64,000 nt of DNA from contig WACJ01000502.1 in assembly GCA_008973525.1 (NCBI GenBank), positions 434,001 to 498,000 on the forward strand. The letters are read 5' to 3'. Shown piece by piece: positions 12,298 to 23,605 of this stretch. A program made the translations under genes and the position numbers. The notes under the pieces are model-generated. The model was not told the DNA's origin. It saw nothing but the letters and a program-made list of their open reading frames with translations, and ran no database searches. The DNA is from Stenopsyche tienmushanensis (lineage: Eukaryota; Arthropoda; Insecta; Trichoptera; Stenopsychidae). Numbering within the stretch: the stretch's first letter is position 1; the number at the start of each line of letters is the position of its first letter.

Positions 12298-12420
12298 ATG
12301 TCAAAAGAGATGAAAGTCCGCAGCGTTCGTCAGTTTTTTCGTTCAGGCTTATCTGATACAAAAAAAGTCATAATGATTCTTAATTTGTATGAGTCTTGCT
12401 ATTATTTTATACTCAATTAA
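12298..12420 (+). pseudogene. 40-codon fragment resembling a transposase N-terminus
   Basis: The frame starts with ATG and reads MSKEMKVRSVRQFFRSGL, then SDTKKVIMILNLYES, before a stop. A short basic start followed by a helical segment recalls the helix-turn-helix beginning of Tc1/mariner-type transposases. No downstream catalytic motif was found and no terminal repeat was seen, so this may be chance. Confidence 0.25.
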
Positions 12421-13645
12421 TATTTTTTTGTCTAAAAATAGCAAAATGGTGCTGATTTGAAAAAAATGTTGGAATAAACACCTTTTTTTGGGGGTATTTT
12501 TTTATTTAAAACGTAAGATAAAGTAAATATTTTGAATTGATTTTGCGAACTGCCATAGCCATACATCCTTAAAAAAAGTTTTTAAAATTCAAGGATAATC
12601 GACAACTTGGTTTTCGAAATTCTTTCAACACCACATGCAAAAAAGTCGTTTCGCGAAAAACGCGTTTTAAGTTTTAAGTACTTAAAAATTGTTGAAAAGG
12701 AAAACATATTATTAATTAGCCACTCCAGCTCCATAACGAAATCTTTCAGCTATCTCATAAGGCATCTCGAACTCATGATGACCATTTGTGATCCCAATGA
12801 TGACCATTATTCTTAAAATAGGTTTAACGGACAGTATAAATACTGAGGGGCTTCATCAGTCGAAATTTTGTTATAGTATCTGGTCCAAATAGTATTTCTC
12901 ATATTTTCTATTAAGTCAGGATATCGGCGGATAGCTAAGCTATAATAATTATATACATATTTTATGAATTTATTAGTTAGCTGTTCAGTTTTCTAAGCAC
13001 TTCATGCAGTGATCAAATTTGATGAATTTAATTTAATTTGATCCCTTACTAGAACAAAGATAAGAAAGATCCTCAACAGGAACCTCTGGCCTACAAACAA
13101 AAGTAAGTATAGGGGCAAGGCTGCAACCGCAACGATCTTGAGCCGTTGGGGCGTAATCTGGACGGAGTGATTGCTTTAAGTGCATTTCGCGAATTAGCTG
13201 TAAAGCATTGAAACAATTCGAATTCCTTAACCAAAATTATAGAAGACACTCTTAGAGATATAACATTTAAATTAACAATATGTTTTTGTTAATTTATTTA
13301 TGAGGCTTCATTAGCATCATTTCATATAACAATAGAAATTGGTAAGGACAGAGTGTTAAGATAAATAGTTTGTTGGACTTTTTTTTTATAAATCTTCAAT
13401 AGTTCATTTTTATCCCAGAACGTTTCTTTATATTTTGTTAGTGTAACTTTATGATATTTTATGATTAAAAATGAAAAAAAGAACTAAAACTGGATACAAA
13501 AATATTAATTTATTTTAGTGCTGTTTTAGTGTTGTTTGGAGTGAAACGCCCAAAAATATAGAAAATGTACATTTTTCATATCGTGTCAATCTTGATAGAC
13601 AATGTTCCAGAAAATATATGATGTTTGTATCGCACCTTTTCCTGA
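12421..13645. other. AT-rich spacer
   Basis: Nothing recognised. An imperfect GTTTCGCGAAAAACGCG palindrome sits near 12647. Confidence 0.45.
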
Positions 13646-13649
13646 ATAT

Positions 13650-14240
13650 CAAAATTTGCATCAATGCCCGATAAAATTGTGTCGACGTCAGTTCATATTA
13701 GGGATTTATCATACGGTCCAATGGCGGAGGGCCAACTGAAGCGTGGTGGATATATATTTTTATTGGCGTCCAGGAAGTTGACAAAGGACGATAGCCGAGG
13801 ACATATAAGTTATTTGTCAGGGCAGGAACGAGTGCTATTTATCACTGGTGTGTGTGTGCAAAGGGTTGCATCTGGCGAGGAGGGCGGCCCTCCCGCCCAC
13901 GCACTCGCCGCTCGGATACGTGACAGGAATTCAGGCGACTCCTGCCCGATCCGGCCCTGGTATTCCGCTCCAGCACTCCGTAACGAGACCGTTCTCTGAA
14001 GCTTCGACAATACTCGAGGTGATAAAACGTGATTCATTATTTAAACGAAAACACAATATATCTATTTTTCAGAGTCTATGTTAAGTCGGCATTGCATGTG
14101 TGTACGTCTGCGGTTCGCCCATAAAACGAATTGGTTCGGCTTATCGTCGTTTTAAGACGTCCCATAACAATTTTATCGTAAAGGTGATATCTTGGAGCGA
14201 CGCATAAAAGATCGACAATTCCGTTTATCGTTATTGCATT
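13650..14240. promoter_or_regulatory. GC-richer island, candidate regulatory DNA
   Basis: A clear G+C rise, peaking at GAGGGCGGCCCTCCCGCCCA near 13880. Overlapping frames of 75-111 codons on both strands look like composition effects. No homology to the mobile elements in the window. Confidence 0.3.
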
Positions 14241-15960
14241 GGTTGCGTCCTCGTAAACCTTAACGCATACTCATCAAAGTTTCTCGGAGCTTTGAGCGCA
14301 TATTTAAAAAGCTTCGTAATCAAGTTCGTCTTGAAGCTTTTTCTCGGGAGGACAGATATTATTTGCAATGGTAACCGTTTAAGCATGGGATGGGAAAATT
14401 GCTTTTCGAGATAAAACGCCATTTCATATTGTTACCTAGTAACTGGCTTTTATGGTAGCTTAAGAAAGTTGCATTTCAAAATTTGAGAATATCGACTCAT
14501 ATCAAAGCATACATTTTTATATACGATGGAAATATTCCACAATAGAGTTGTATTCAGTGAAATAATTAAAGAATATTTACCAATACAAATAGAGGATTAG
14601 TTCTTTTCGATGAAGATAATTTTTAATTACGATAAAAAATATGATTCAGATGTATTATTCGTATAAGATCTTTCTAACCATAAGTAATTTTTATTGAGGA
14701 GGTTTTTGTTGTATTTTTTAAAAATTGAAATTGAAATTTTTAAGCATGATCCAAATAATAAGCCAATCTAAATTTGAGTTTTAAATGATGATCCGAGTTA
14801 CAATATTAATTCAAACTCTGGCGCCAAAATTCTAATCAAACTAATTTAAATTGTTGTCAACATCTAATGTATTGATTAGATCAATAATTCAGATATTGCA
14901 TATTTATAAATCATTTCTACAAATTTTAAGATTGTTTTAAATGTCAGATGAATTAATATGATATATTTGCAATAATACAATAGAATTCATTTCTTATATG
15001 TGGTTAGAATTTAATTGAACACTTGTGGTTTAGGGTGAGGCGTTGTTGTGGTAAGTCTCCTTTTGAAAAGTCGAAAGTATTGATCATTTTTAAAGATTCG
15101 ATTTACATTATTTCTAGGATGAAATTTAAAAAGATCATCATCAAAAATGATCAACAAAAATTGAAGGTTTTAGCAAAAAACACCGATATATTGCCTTTTT
15201 GTCAGTGTGAAAACTGAATTTAATAACTCTTATTCTACTAATTCGAAAACCCTTATCTTGATAAGCTTGATAGTTTTTCGTTAAAAAAAAACGACTATCG
15301 TTCGAATTTGCAGTTATTTTTAATCGGCACCATAAAAAACTTTATATTATACGCTATGCCTGTTGACATGCAATTTTCATAAGTTTTCCATATTGATTGA
15401 TATAAAATGCTATTGTGAACCTTTATTACAAAGAGCTGCAACAAGGCAATATGGGTAAACTTAAGAGTTTGCAAAATGTGGCTATTAAAACCAACCACTT
15501 TAGGACATGCGATCATACGTTTGATCACACGTTATAAACGCTTACATCAACTTTTTGATATAATCACTTAAAAAGTAGTCAACTATAATACTGATTTTAT
15601 TTATAAATAAATTTTACCTAATATATTGTTTTTATTTTAGAATTTTATTTTATGATCGTTTACTTTGAAACACAAACACGTTTGCATAGTATTTAGTTTA
15701 TGTGATTTTACTTTAAGGAAAATCCCACTTCTGACACCAATTTTACGTGAATCGAAACTGCGGATCACAGAGCGTGAGGATAAAAGTAATTGGGAAATGA
15801 CGGAAATGCACTCATCTTAACTATCACATTTATTTAATCAAGGTGACAGTCACGAGATCTGTTGTCAAGGCCATCTGTTGACTCTCTCTTTTTGTTTCCT
15901 GCGTATCTGCATTCTTCCTCTTTCGGTGAGATACAGAGAAGGATGAGAAACGATGCATGC
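14241..15960. other. AT-rich spacer
   Basis: No gene found. CTTATCTTGATAAG near 15251 is a small hairpin. From about 15720 the composition becomes more balanced, leading into the tandem repeat. Confidence 0.45.
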
Positions 15961-15962
15961 AC

Positions 15963-16099
15963 AAGGAGATAGAAAATTATCGTTGTTAACTTGACGCAAT
16001 GCGTCCGTAGGAAGATATAAAATATTGCTGTTAATTTGACATATTGCATCCAAAGGAACACAGAAAGATGTCACTATTAATCTGACGAATTGCATTTGC
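15963..16099. repeat. Imperfect tandem repeat, three units of about 45 bp
   Basis: Units begin at 15963, 16009 and 16054. Each has the order AGGA..GATA/ACAGA, an AT block, GTTAA(C/T)TTGAC or ATTAATCTGAC, then (G)CAAT/ATTGC, (A/G)TGC(G/A)TC. Divergence between units is substantial, so the array is old. The minus strand can be read as repeated KLT...FY..L segments, but the unit-length variation argues against a protein role. Confidence 0.75.
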
Positions 16100-17035
16100 A
16101 TGTGTAAAGATTAATAGCGGCTTTACGTAGGGGTGCCATTTCGCCCTCGCAACAGTTCCATGAACACATTATACGTCGTGTAAAATTGTGGTGTAATTTT
16201 CAATAAACATAACAGAACATGTACAAATATGTATTTATACAAAATATTTCAAAATCAGCGACTATTTTCATAGCTTGAGCTTATAATCCTGTTTATTCTA
16301 CTCCTTTTCAAGATCGCCAGTAGACTTTCGTTACTTCTAGATCTTTCAAAATTTACAGATATTTTAACAATTGAAATACTTTAATAAGCGATTTTTACTT
16401 TAAGCGTGTAAAATTTTATATACATCACGTTATAAGGGGCTAAGAACTTTTATAATTATCTCTTGAATTTTAAACTTCTTTATATTGAAGTATCATTTTA
16501 TATTTTATAAAAATTAAACTCTAATTAACTTTCGCAATTTCTATATCAGTTTAATAACGAATTTTATATTATGTAGTAAGAAATACCTCTTACAAATTTC
16601 AAGCCATCATTCACTTTTTTCTTCAGGAGATTCTTGATCGATATTTTTGATGCCATAATTTATACAAGTATATGCCATAATTTACTGCGTAAAATTGCAA
16701 TCGTGTGATAAATGTACCATATTTTTACAAGGACCGAGTGTATACGTTGTGAAAAACATGAAAAATTTCAGCAATTTTAATGAGAAAAGGGGCTTTTATA
16801 TATTAGTATTGAGTACTTCGTTTAAATTAAACTTATATCATGTATTTGAAAAGGGTTATTTAATAAACATATATCTCTAGTATATGTCTAGTTTATCAAT
16901 TTAAAAAGGGCTTTAAAGAGCTTTTTCTAATTAATTCATAAGGATAACATGTTAAATGGAGTCGATTGATATGAGGGTTATTTCTTAATTAAAATATATA
17001 TAAGTGCGTATTCTAGCTGCATTTAGAGATCATGC
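16100..17035. other. AT-rich spacer
   Basis: Nothing recognisable beyond chance frames of about 60 codons. Confidence 0.45.
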
Positions 17036-17039
17036 TGCA

Positions 17040-17660
17040 TCAAAAATTTAACCGCTTCAGTTAACACAAAAACGACGGTCAGACCCGAACGAATTTACGT
17101 CGTCTCTCTTCGGAACAGAAGTCATTACCGGAACGCTTCGTTAAACGGCCTTCTGTATAATTGAATTCCCTCAATTTTTCCCGGCAACACAAAGTGGTAA
17201 TTGTGGTATTCGGTTCTTGGGTCAACATCCTGAATTGGAGCGGACCAGGACGCAGGATGCGTAATTGACCGTATGAGGCATGGCACCTCGGAATTGTTGA
17301 CATGTTAAGTTAGCGCGTACGTGCGTCGACGGGCGTAATGAACTGCTTTAATTAGCGGTTTTTGTAGGCAATTAAGTACACGTGTACGTGGTAGTCCACG
17401 TGGTCTGTTCCACCCCTAGGTCCAAGACCCAACCCCTTACCGGGAACATCATACGGCGCAATTTGTAAATATTAACGTCACTGAAACGCGACCCTTGTAT
17501 CCTACCCTTATGAATTCGCTCCGTTGGATTTATTAACAGCCGACGAACGAAACTGGATCTTGAATAAAAGTTGAGGCATCAAGGCGCGAAGATCGATTCT
17601 TCAACTTGGAAACGAGATACTTTAAACGACACCTCATCTCGTTGATATTTTCTTTCTTTA
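17040..17660. promoter_or_regulatory. GC-richer island with paired E-boxes
   Basis: Contains GTACACGTGTAC, a perfect 12-bp palindrome at 17376-17387 with a CACGTG core, and CCACGTGG at 17396-17403: two bHLH-type sites 20 bp apart, centre to centre. A TTTAATTAGCGG homeodomain-like site lies just upstream. The block is free of the window's repeats. Regulatory function is an inference from composition and motif spacing. Confidence 0.35.
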
Positions 17661-18133
17661 TGATATATATTTTCACATTAATCCCCAGCCAAACGTTCTT
17701 CAAAGGATGCAAAGAAAATTTATTTCAGCCCTGATGCTTTCATTAAATCTGTATTCTCGTGAATGAGTATACCTCTTCAGAAGCTATTTTTGTACATCCT
17801 AATATTAGCATATAAAGTATCTTATGAAAACGTTCAAGACATTCATTATCATAATATATTTCGTTATTCTAAGACGTATATTTTTAGAATGTATAGAAAA
17901 TAATCATACACAAAATTAATGGCATTAATAAAGTTTACAGAAAAATATATGTTATGAGTATATTTTCTATGGTCGCATTAAACTCCAAATACTTCAACAG
18001 TATGCATTTCAAGAATTCATAATTTTTAATGACATACTAATTTATTATAGTAACCGGATGATAGTACGTTTAATATAATAAGAAATTACATCTATTTTTA
18101 ACCACTACTATTCACCTCCTCATGCGTTCGATA
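17661..18133. other. AT-rich spacer
   Basis: Nothing recognised. Confidence 0.45.
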
Positions 18134-18459
18134 TTAACCCTTTATGTAGTGAGCTAATTTAAAATCTTCATAGTCTTAGATGCTATATTTTCTTGTCTGC
18201 CACATCATCCGATCCTTCACAATTCCACCGATCTGTCAGGACCGCAACAATGCGTATAAAGCTTATATTTAACACTCTCGTCGCTCAACGCGAATCGGTG
18301 TTGTTTCTCACTGGGCCCAAATTCAATAGTCGAAGCGCAAACAGAAGGAATAGCGATGTGATATTTTATTTTTATCTCAGATTGATAAGCTTGACTCTGT
18401 CATTAGTCAAATTAACAAAAACAAAGTGAAGATAAGCAAGTGCTAACAGACAAGGGTAA
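18134..18459 (+). mobile_element. piggyBac-like miniature element, copy 1
   Basis: Starts at TTAACCCTTT and matches 31660-32003 over nearly its full length. Shared blocks are GTAGTGAGCTAATTT, TCTTCATAGTCTTAGATGCT, AACACTCTCGTCGC, CGAATCGGTGTTGTT, GACTCTGTCATTAG and GTGAAGATAAGCA, then GTGCTAACAGA. TTAA followed by CCCTTT is the terminus form of piggyBac transposons. The far end reads CAAGGGTAAG, a damaged mirror of that terminus. No transposase is encoded. Confidence 0.65.
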
Positions 18460-18569
18460 GAGTGTAAGTTTCGAGGTCGATCTCGAAAGATATTTAGACA
18501 GTCATCTGGAAAAAATTCAAGAAAAACATTCGTAAAGTTAACATTTGTAAGTCGTTATAGAAATATATA

Positions 18570-18907
18570 ACAATGAGATGCTGGATTCGCTTTTCGGAGA
18601 CTCGGACTTCGGAGACGCGCATATCTGATAGACGCAGCGACGAACGAGTTAAATAAATAAACACTGTCGATAGCACAATATATTCGGTTATTTCTTTGCG
18701 TAAAGTCGATGAATTTGGGCTAAAGATCTAAACAATCGTATGTTGTAAGCAGAAAGCTCTCCGTCTATGTCTTCCATACACAGTTACCGAACTGCGCTAC
18801 GTTTTATTCGTCTCTGTCTTTCTCCAAATTCAACATACAAGAGCGATCTTTCAGTCATCACTGGAATTCGCTCGCAAATACGCGATCATCCTATCATACA
18901 GGTTAAA
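18570..18907 (-). repeat. Interspersed repeat family B, copy 2 (uninterrupted)
   Basis: Reverse complement of the unit at 7860-8940 without the hAT insertion. At the matching site it reads GATTGTTTAGATCTTTAGCC on the minus strand, where copy 1 has the duplicated GTATAGAT and the element. The repeat starts at TTTAACCTGTATG (about 18907, minus) and fades near 18570. It lies within about 110 bp of the piggyBac-like element. Confidence 0.7.
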
Positions 18908-21295
18908 GGCTGATGATCTTCGATTGTTATTTGTGAATGCTCAGTTAGCGGATTACCTGGGTAAATGTATCGAAGAGTATTTTTGTGGGGGTTAAAAAAA
19001 ATCTTAATGCTTATGAAATGTATCTAGGAATGTATTACACTTTGCTAACATCTATTTATTTTTTATTCTCGTATGTCAGAGGATTATATAAATTTCGTAG
19101 TAAAATTAAAAATAAATATTTCACGTTTAAATTAATATTCGCCAATATACATAAGTGATCTCGCCATTCATTTTAAATACTTTTATGTTGTGGTTTATAA
19201 TTTGATGTTTGATGATGTTTTTAATTTAACGAGCAGTTTTTCTTATAACCCTACCAATGCAAAGTCGTCGCTGTATAGGGTAAAGGATTTGCATAGAAAA
19301 AGAGCTCACGACAAAAGGGAAAGAAATGGAAGCAAAAAAATATCCCATTTTTAATTAATTAATAAATATATAAATACCTCTTACGTTGTTTGTATTTTGT
19401 TATATTTTGCTATTGCTAATTGCGAAATTGAATAAATATAATAAATATTTGACGCTTAGTGTTCGTTATAACCGAGTTCAACTTATATAAATAGTAGTTT
19501 ATCTTTGAGTATGAATTTAAATTAAATAATTATTTATAAAATTTCCAAGTACTCGTTGACAGTCGGCAAACTACCATATATGCAACTCAATGCAGGGCGG
19601 AAAGCACAGGCTTTTTTCTTTCCATAAAAAGGGCACTAAAAACCTTTACAAAACCACACAACCGCATTCCCTGGCGCAGGATTTGTTTAAAGTATACCTT
19701 TACGAAAACGAAATAAGTTGATATTTTCATTCCATTCCTGCTCATGAGTACCATAGTTTTTAATGACTTCATAGACTAGTGCTTGCACCACATAGAACTT
19801 TCGCCAGAGCACTTAACGTCTGAGATGTGAATAAGAGCGGATGTTATGATGGATATGATTTCCTTTATAGTGGTTAATGTTGGGGAAAGTGTAGTGATAT
19901 TATGCTGATGTGAGAGACTTACTATCAAATCCAAGACTGTTCTTATATGAGCTATGTGCTGCTTTTAAAAGTTTAATTCAACACTACAGAGGGGTTGTAA
20001 AAACTTTGTTGTTCTTGTGGGGGTAGAAAGTTCTATAAATAGAAAACATCGATTGGTGTTTATTTCAAGTTTGCTCTCTATTCTACAGATATTCATATTT
20101 AAAGGTTTACATCCATATAAATCCGATCTGTATCCAGCACAAAATGTGCACAATATGAAATCACGTTTTAATTATCGTTGACTGGAACACGTGCCATAAG
20201 TTAATATCAGATTGTTTTTTATAAAATACTTATAAAGCATTTTAATTAGAGAAAAATATTTACGTCGAATACAAAATCCTCATTTTCAGGATTGAAATTT
20301 CTATGTTTTCGCCCTGTATTTCAGGTTTTCTAAGTCTTAATTAGTGGTTTTTCTTTGTTTAAATTTGATTTTTAATTTTAGCAACTATTTTTTATGCTAT
20401 AAAATATATAATTTCTCAAATGTTCGCATTACATATAATAATTAAAATCATATATTATTCAAGCTATTGCATTTTTTTCTGGCAGCAAATATTCTTATTG
20501 ATTTTAATTGTATATTTTATATTCATAAGAACGCTTGTAAAATTAAGCGTTTCAATGTTGGATATCTAAAACTATAATGATTTTTTAAATATAAGTTCAG
20601 AAAACTGTTTATTCAAAGATTAAAAACAATACATAAGTGATCCTAAGCGAATTTTTTATAAGTTTAGATAGTCTAGCTATTAAGCGATCTGGCTAGTAAT
20701 TCTATCATCATGCGTTTAGATCTACAGGAGGTGTTATAATAAGGTTAACGCTATGAAAAACTACGTCAAAGTGGTTAGCAATCTTCCACAAAATAGTCAG
20801 TAAAATCTTAATAAAAAAAAGTTAAATTCCTCTCAATCTATTAACAAATATCTAAATTATACAACTTAATATCTTATATTTGGTAGATTATAAATTAAAA
20901 AAAAATGATTTAAATTCCCGAAATTTGTGCAAAAAGTTGTTCAAAGATTCTCATTATTTGTCTAAGAGTACATTTTTAGTTGACTATAGTAAGAAACATT
21001 CCAAAATTTCAGTCAGATCGATCAACAAATTTTTAAGCTACAACTGGCGAATATTTTGAAAAGCAGTTTCGAGATAATCTCGTTTAAAGTTTCAATGCGA
21101 TAAAACTATCAATTTTAGTGACTTACCAATCAACCGATGATTCCAGGTGCATATAATAGATCTTCAGCTTTCTCAAAAAGTTGATTATCTTCGACTAACT
21201 GTTGTTTTCGGGCTATACGAGCTGCTTTTGTCTCAGAAAGACTCGTACAGTTCTACCTCGCTACCCGTGCTTCCTCGGTATTTTCAGGAAATACT
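18908..21295. other. AT-rich spacer
   Basis: No gene, repeat copy or RNA recognised. Short frames at 19587-19772 and 19965-20153 (minus) have no known motif. Confidence 0.45.
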
Positions 21296-21300
21296 TATTA

Positions 21301-21805
21301 TTAGGTGCCAATAATTATATTTAATGTATTCATCATCTTCAAAATGAAGCTGTAGTCGTTATTAAATATCTCAGCAGCAATGTATTTTAATACTTCAAAG
21401 ATTTTTACACCAGAATGCAGGTGTTTTAGAGCCAGTCGCCAAACCGTCGAGTTAAAACATTCATTAGCATTTTGGGTAATGGCCACCCAAGCATCTTTGA
21501 AGTAATTCATCCCTAGATAAATCTTTATAAATTGGTGAGAGATGCTGTTTTATCTCTTGGCCAAGAAATGAAATCAGGTCTTCAAGCTTTGCATATTTTT
21601 TAAAGCAATGGTTTTCTGTCATTTGCATCAGGTTTTGACTCCAGTCGGGTTCGAACTTCTGTACCTTTTGTTCCTTTATTAAGGTTTTTCGACATTTTTG
21701 TTTCGAAAAAATTCAATCACACACGACAAACTATCGAGCTAAACTTGACTTCGAGCTACTTCGAGCTGACTTCGAGCAACTTCGAGCTGACTTCGAGCAA
21801 CTTCA
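21301..21805 (-). pseudogene. Mutator-like transposase relic, copy 1
   Basis: The minus strand encodes TQNANECFNSTVWRL, then LKHLHSGVKIFEV and YIAAEIFNNDYSFIL, up to a stop at 21301. This matches my memory of the carboxy-terminal part of a mutator-like transposase family of arthropods and cnidarians: a C..G.TQN.NES....IW...PK motif followed by an A...FN block. Relative to copy 2 it has one extra base near 21479, which breaks the frame before TQN, a missing stretch of about 33 bp near 21650, and an insertion near 21690. It is a dead fragment with no terminal repeats visible. Confidence 0.6.
21745..21805. repeat. Short tandem repeat of ACTTCGAGC units
   Basis: ACTTCGAGCT / GACTTCGAGCAACTTCGAGCT units are repeated; this copy has about one 21-bp unit more than the matching part of the other transposase relic (29955-29995). 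On the coding strand this is an in-frame seven-residue expansion. Confidence 0.7.
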
Positions 21806-22365
21806 ATTTCTCATACCTACAGTTAGAGATAATTTTGCTTAAAATATTTTTAAGAACATCTCTTATAATAAAACTAAAGATACAAAAGATTTAAACGAAA
21901 GTATTATGAAAGAAAGGTTGCTCAACTCCAAGCCCTCCTACATGATCTGTACTCCCTAGTTCACAGCCGTTTTGGCGTGCTCATGATAACGCGTTATAAC
22001 TTCGTAAATATTTCATATTCAAAAACTTTCATGACCTATTCTAGAATTAAATAATTATTATTACCAGTTAATTGTTTAAAAAGTGAGTGTATCAGCCATG
22101 TAGAAAAGAGTATAGGCACCAGACTTCCAAACGTAAGAAAAGAAAAAAAGCTTTCGGGAAAAAGGCAAGTTAACGGATATAACTGTGAAAAAAAACTTAC
22201 AATATATTATGGTTTGAATAATTGAAGACACGTAAGTAGTATTGAAAATATGAAAAAAATCATGGCTACTTATTTTCGTAATTTGTTCAACTAAAAAAAG
22301 AGCTAAATCTTGGGATCTCCCTGACGTTTGATCTGATATTTTAATGTTGCGGTCTTGTTTAAATT
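21806..22365. other. AT-rich spacer
   Basis: Nothing recognised. Confidence 0.45.
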
Positions 22366-22368
22366 ATT

Positions 22369-22776
22369 TCATTGATCCATATAAAAAGTAACTTCGTGCC
22401 ATAGTATGCTTTTGGGAAAAATATACTTTCCAGCACGCATCGACCATATTTTAACAGGATCAAAATTCGCTCCGGCAACATTACTGAAAGTATATCCGAG
22501 GTGCAGATTATCTTCAGTCGTTCGTCCCAAAGTATTTGATGCTATCAAAATTTCCCCATTTAATGAAATACCTGAAAGCAAAACACAGACCCGGACTCCT
22601 GCGGTGATGCGAAGATAAAATGTAAATTGTTTACGAGCAACATTCTCGAGCGGACAGGTGCGGTCTACTATCGGAGAAACATTTTGCCTTAAACTCTGCA
22701 TACCTAGATCGTATACACAATTTATCTGCTTACCCTCAAACATACCTTTCCATCTACCACGAAGAACCTTCTGCAC
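22369..22776 (-). CDS. Unrecognised 135-codon open stretch, possible terminal exon
   Basis: The frame is open for 135 codons and ends in TGA at 22369. The first codon is GTG directly after a stop; the first ATG is at codon 12. The translation has a mixed, protein-like composition (FTFYLRITAGVRVCVLLSG, then NGEILIAS, then GYTFSNVAG, then KIWSMRAGKY) and no low-complexity runs. A good splice-acceptor-like sequence, TGTGTTTTGCTTTCAG, lies inside it just before GTATTTCATT, so a shorter exon from there to the stop is possible. I do not recognise the family. A frame of this length is not impossible by chance in this locally GC-richer block. Confidence 0.25.
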   Translation of the reverse strand: MQKVLRGRWKGMFEGKQINCVYDLGMQSLRQNVSPIVDRTCPLENVARKQFTFYLRITAGVRVCVLLSGISLNGEILIASNTLGRTTEDNLHLGYTFSNVAGANFDPVKIWSMRAGKYIFPKSILWHEVTFYMDQ

Positions 22777-23095
22777 TCATTTCCTTTTTGCTTGCTTCCA
22801 ATTCTGCGCAGATAATGTCATAAGCGCGTCAGGGCTGTTTGCAAAATTTGGTTCCGCTGCTACTTTGTTCGACGCTCTAATTTCATCTTTGAGACCGATG
22901 AGCTTCGGATGGGTTATTTATTCGAATTTAATTCATTTCAAGTTGGAAATTTCGAGCACGATTCATCCCTTGAAAATCCCACATGATTGCTGGAAGTTAT
23001 CGATTATGAAACGAGTCTAATGAGGTTAGAGCTTCTTTCAGACGTCGAGCTCAAGCAGCGAAAATTGTGCAATCATTCCGAATTCAATGATTTTA
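22777..23095. promoter_or_regulatory. GC-richer flank of the open stretch
   Basis: Continues the balanced composition of the previous block. A 120-codon plus-strand frame (22658-23020) overlaps it and shows no motif. Could be regulatory or part of an exon set; undecided. Confidence 0.2.
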
Positions 23096-23499
23096 ATTGA
23101 ACCATAAAACTTCTTCAAATTAAATCCACGACCTAGATCATCGATATCCGCAAATAAATGACCCAAATAACACTAAGCTATTATTTAAGCACTTTCAATC
23201 ATAAAAGCATATTTAATTATAGATATAGATGGAAAATATGTAATCAAAATATGAAGATATCCAACAAATTACAGCTCTTTTTACTTAATATTAATATATT
23301 TCTGCCCATACTACAATAACTATTTGTTTGTTTATCATACTCTCATGTAAAAATCTCTACAACTTCAAAACTACTAAATATTTTTAAACATTAATTCACA
23401 AACATCTAGATCAATTATTTACTATTAATTAAATTAATATAAAATATAGTACTACTTATCACGAAGAAGCAATTACTAGACGTTCTATCAAGTGTTATT
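23096..23499. other. AT-rich spacer
   Basis: Nothing recognised. Confidence 0.45.
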
Positions 23500-23504
23500 T
23501 CCAA

Positions 23505-23605
23505 TTGATCGTCTCAATTCAGACTTAACCCGTTGTCCTGAATTAGAAAAATAAATACTGAGACGGTAGACAAAGTTGAATAGAGCTATCATAAGCTAAT
23601 TATTA
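23505..23605 (+). repeat. SINE 3' domain, copy without tRNA head
   Basis: Matches 52856-52950: CGTCTC, a stem arm, a loop, the complementary arm, TTAGAAAAATAAAT, then GAGACG. The nested hairpin is preserved: CGTCTC pairs with GAGACG and AATTCAG with CTGAATT. The tRNA-like head is missing, so this is a 5'-truncated copy. Confidence 0.7.
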
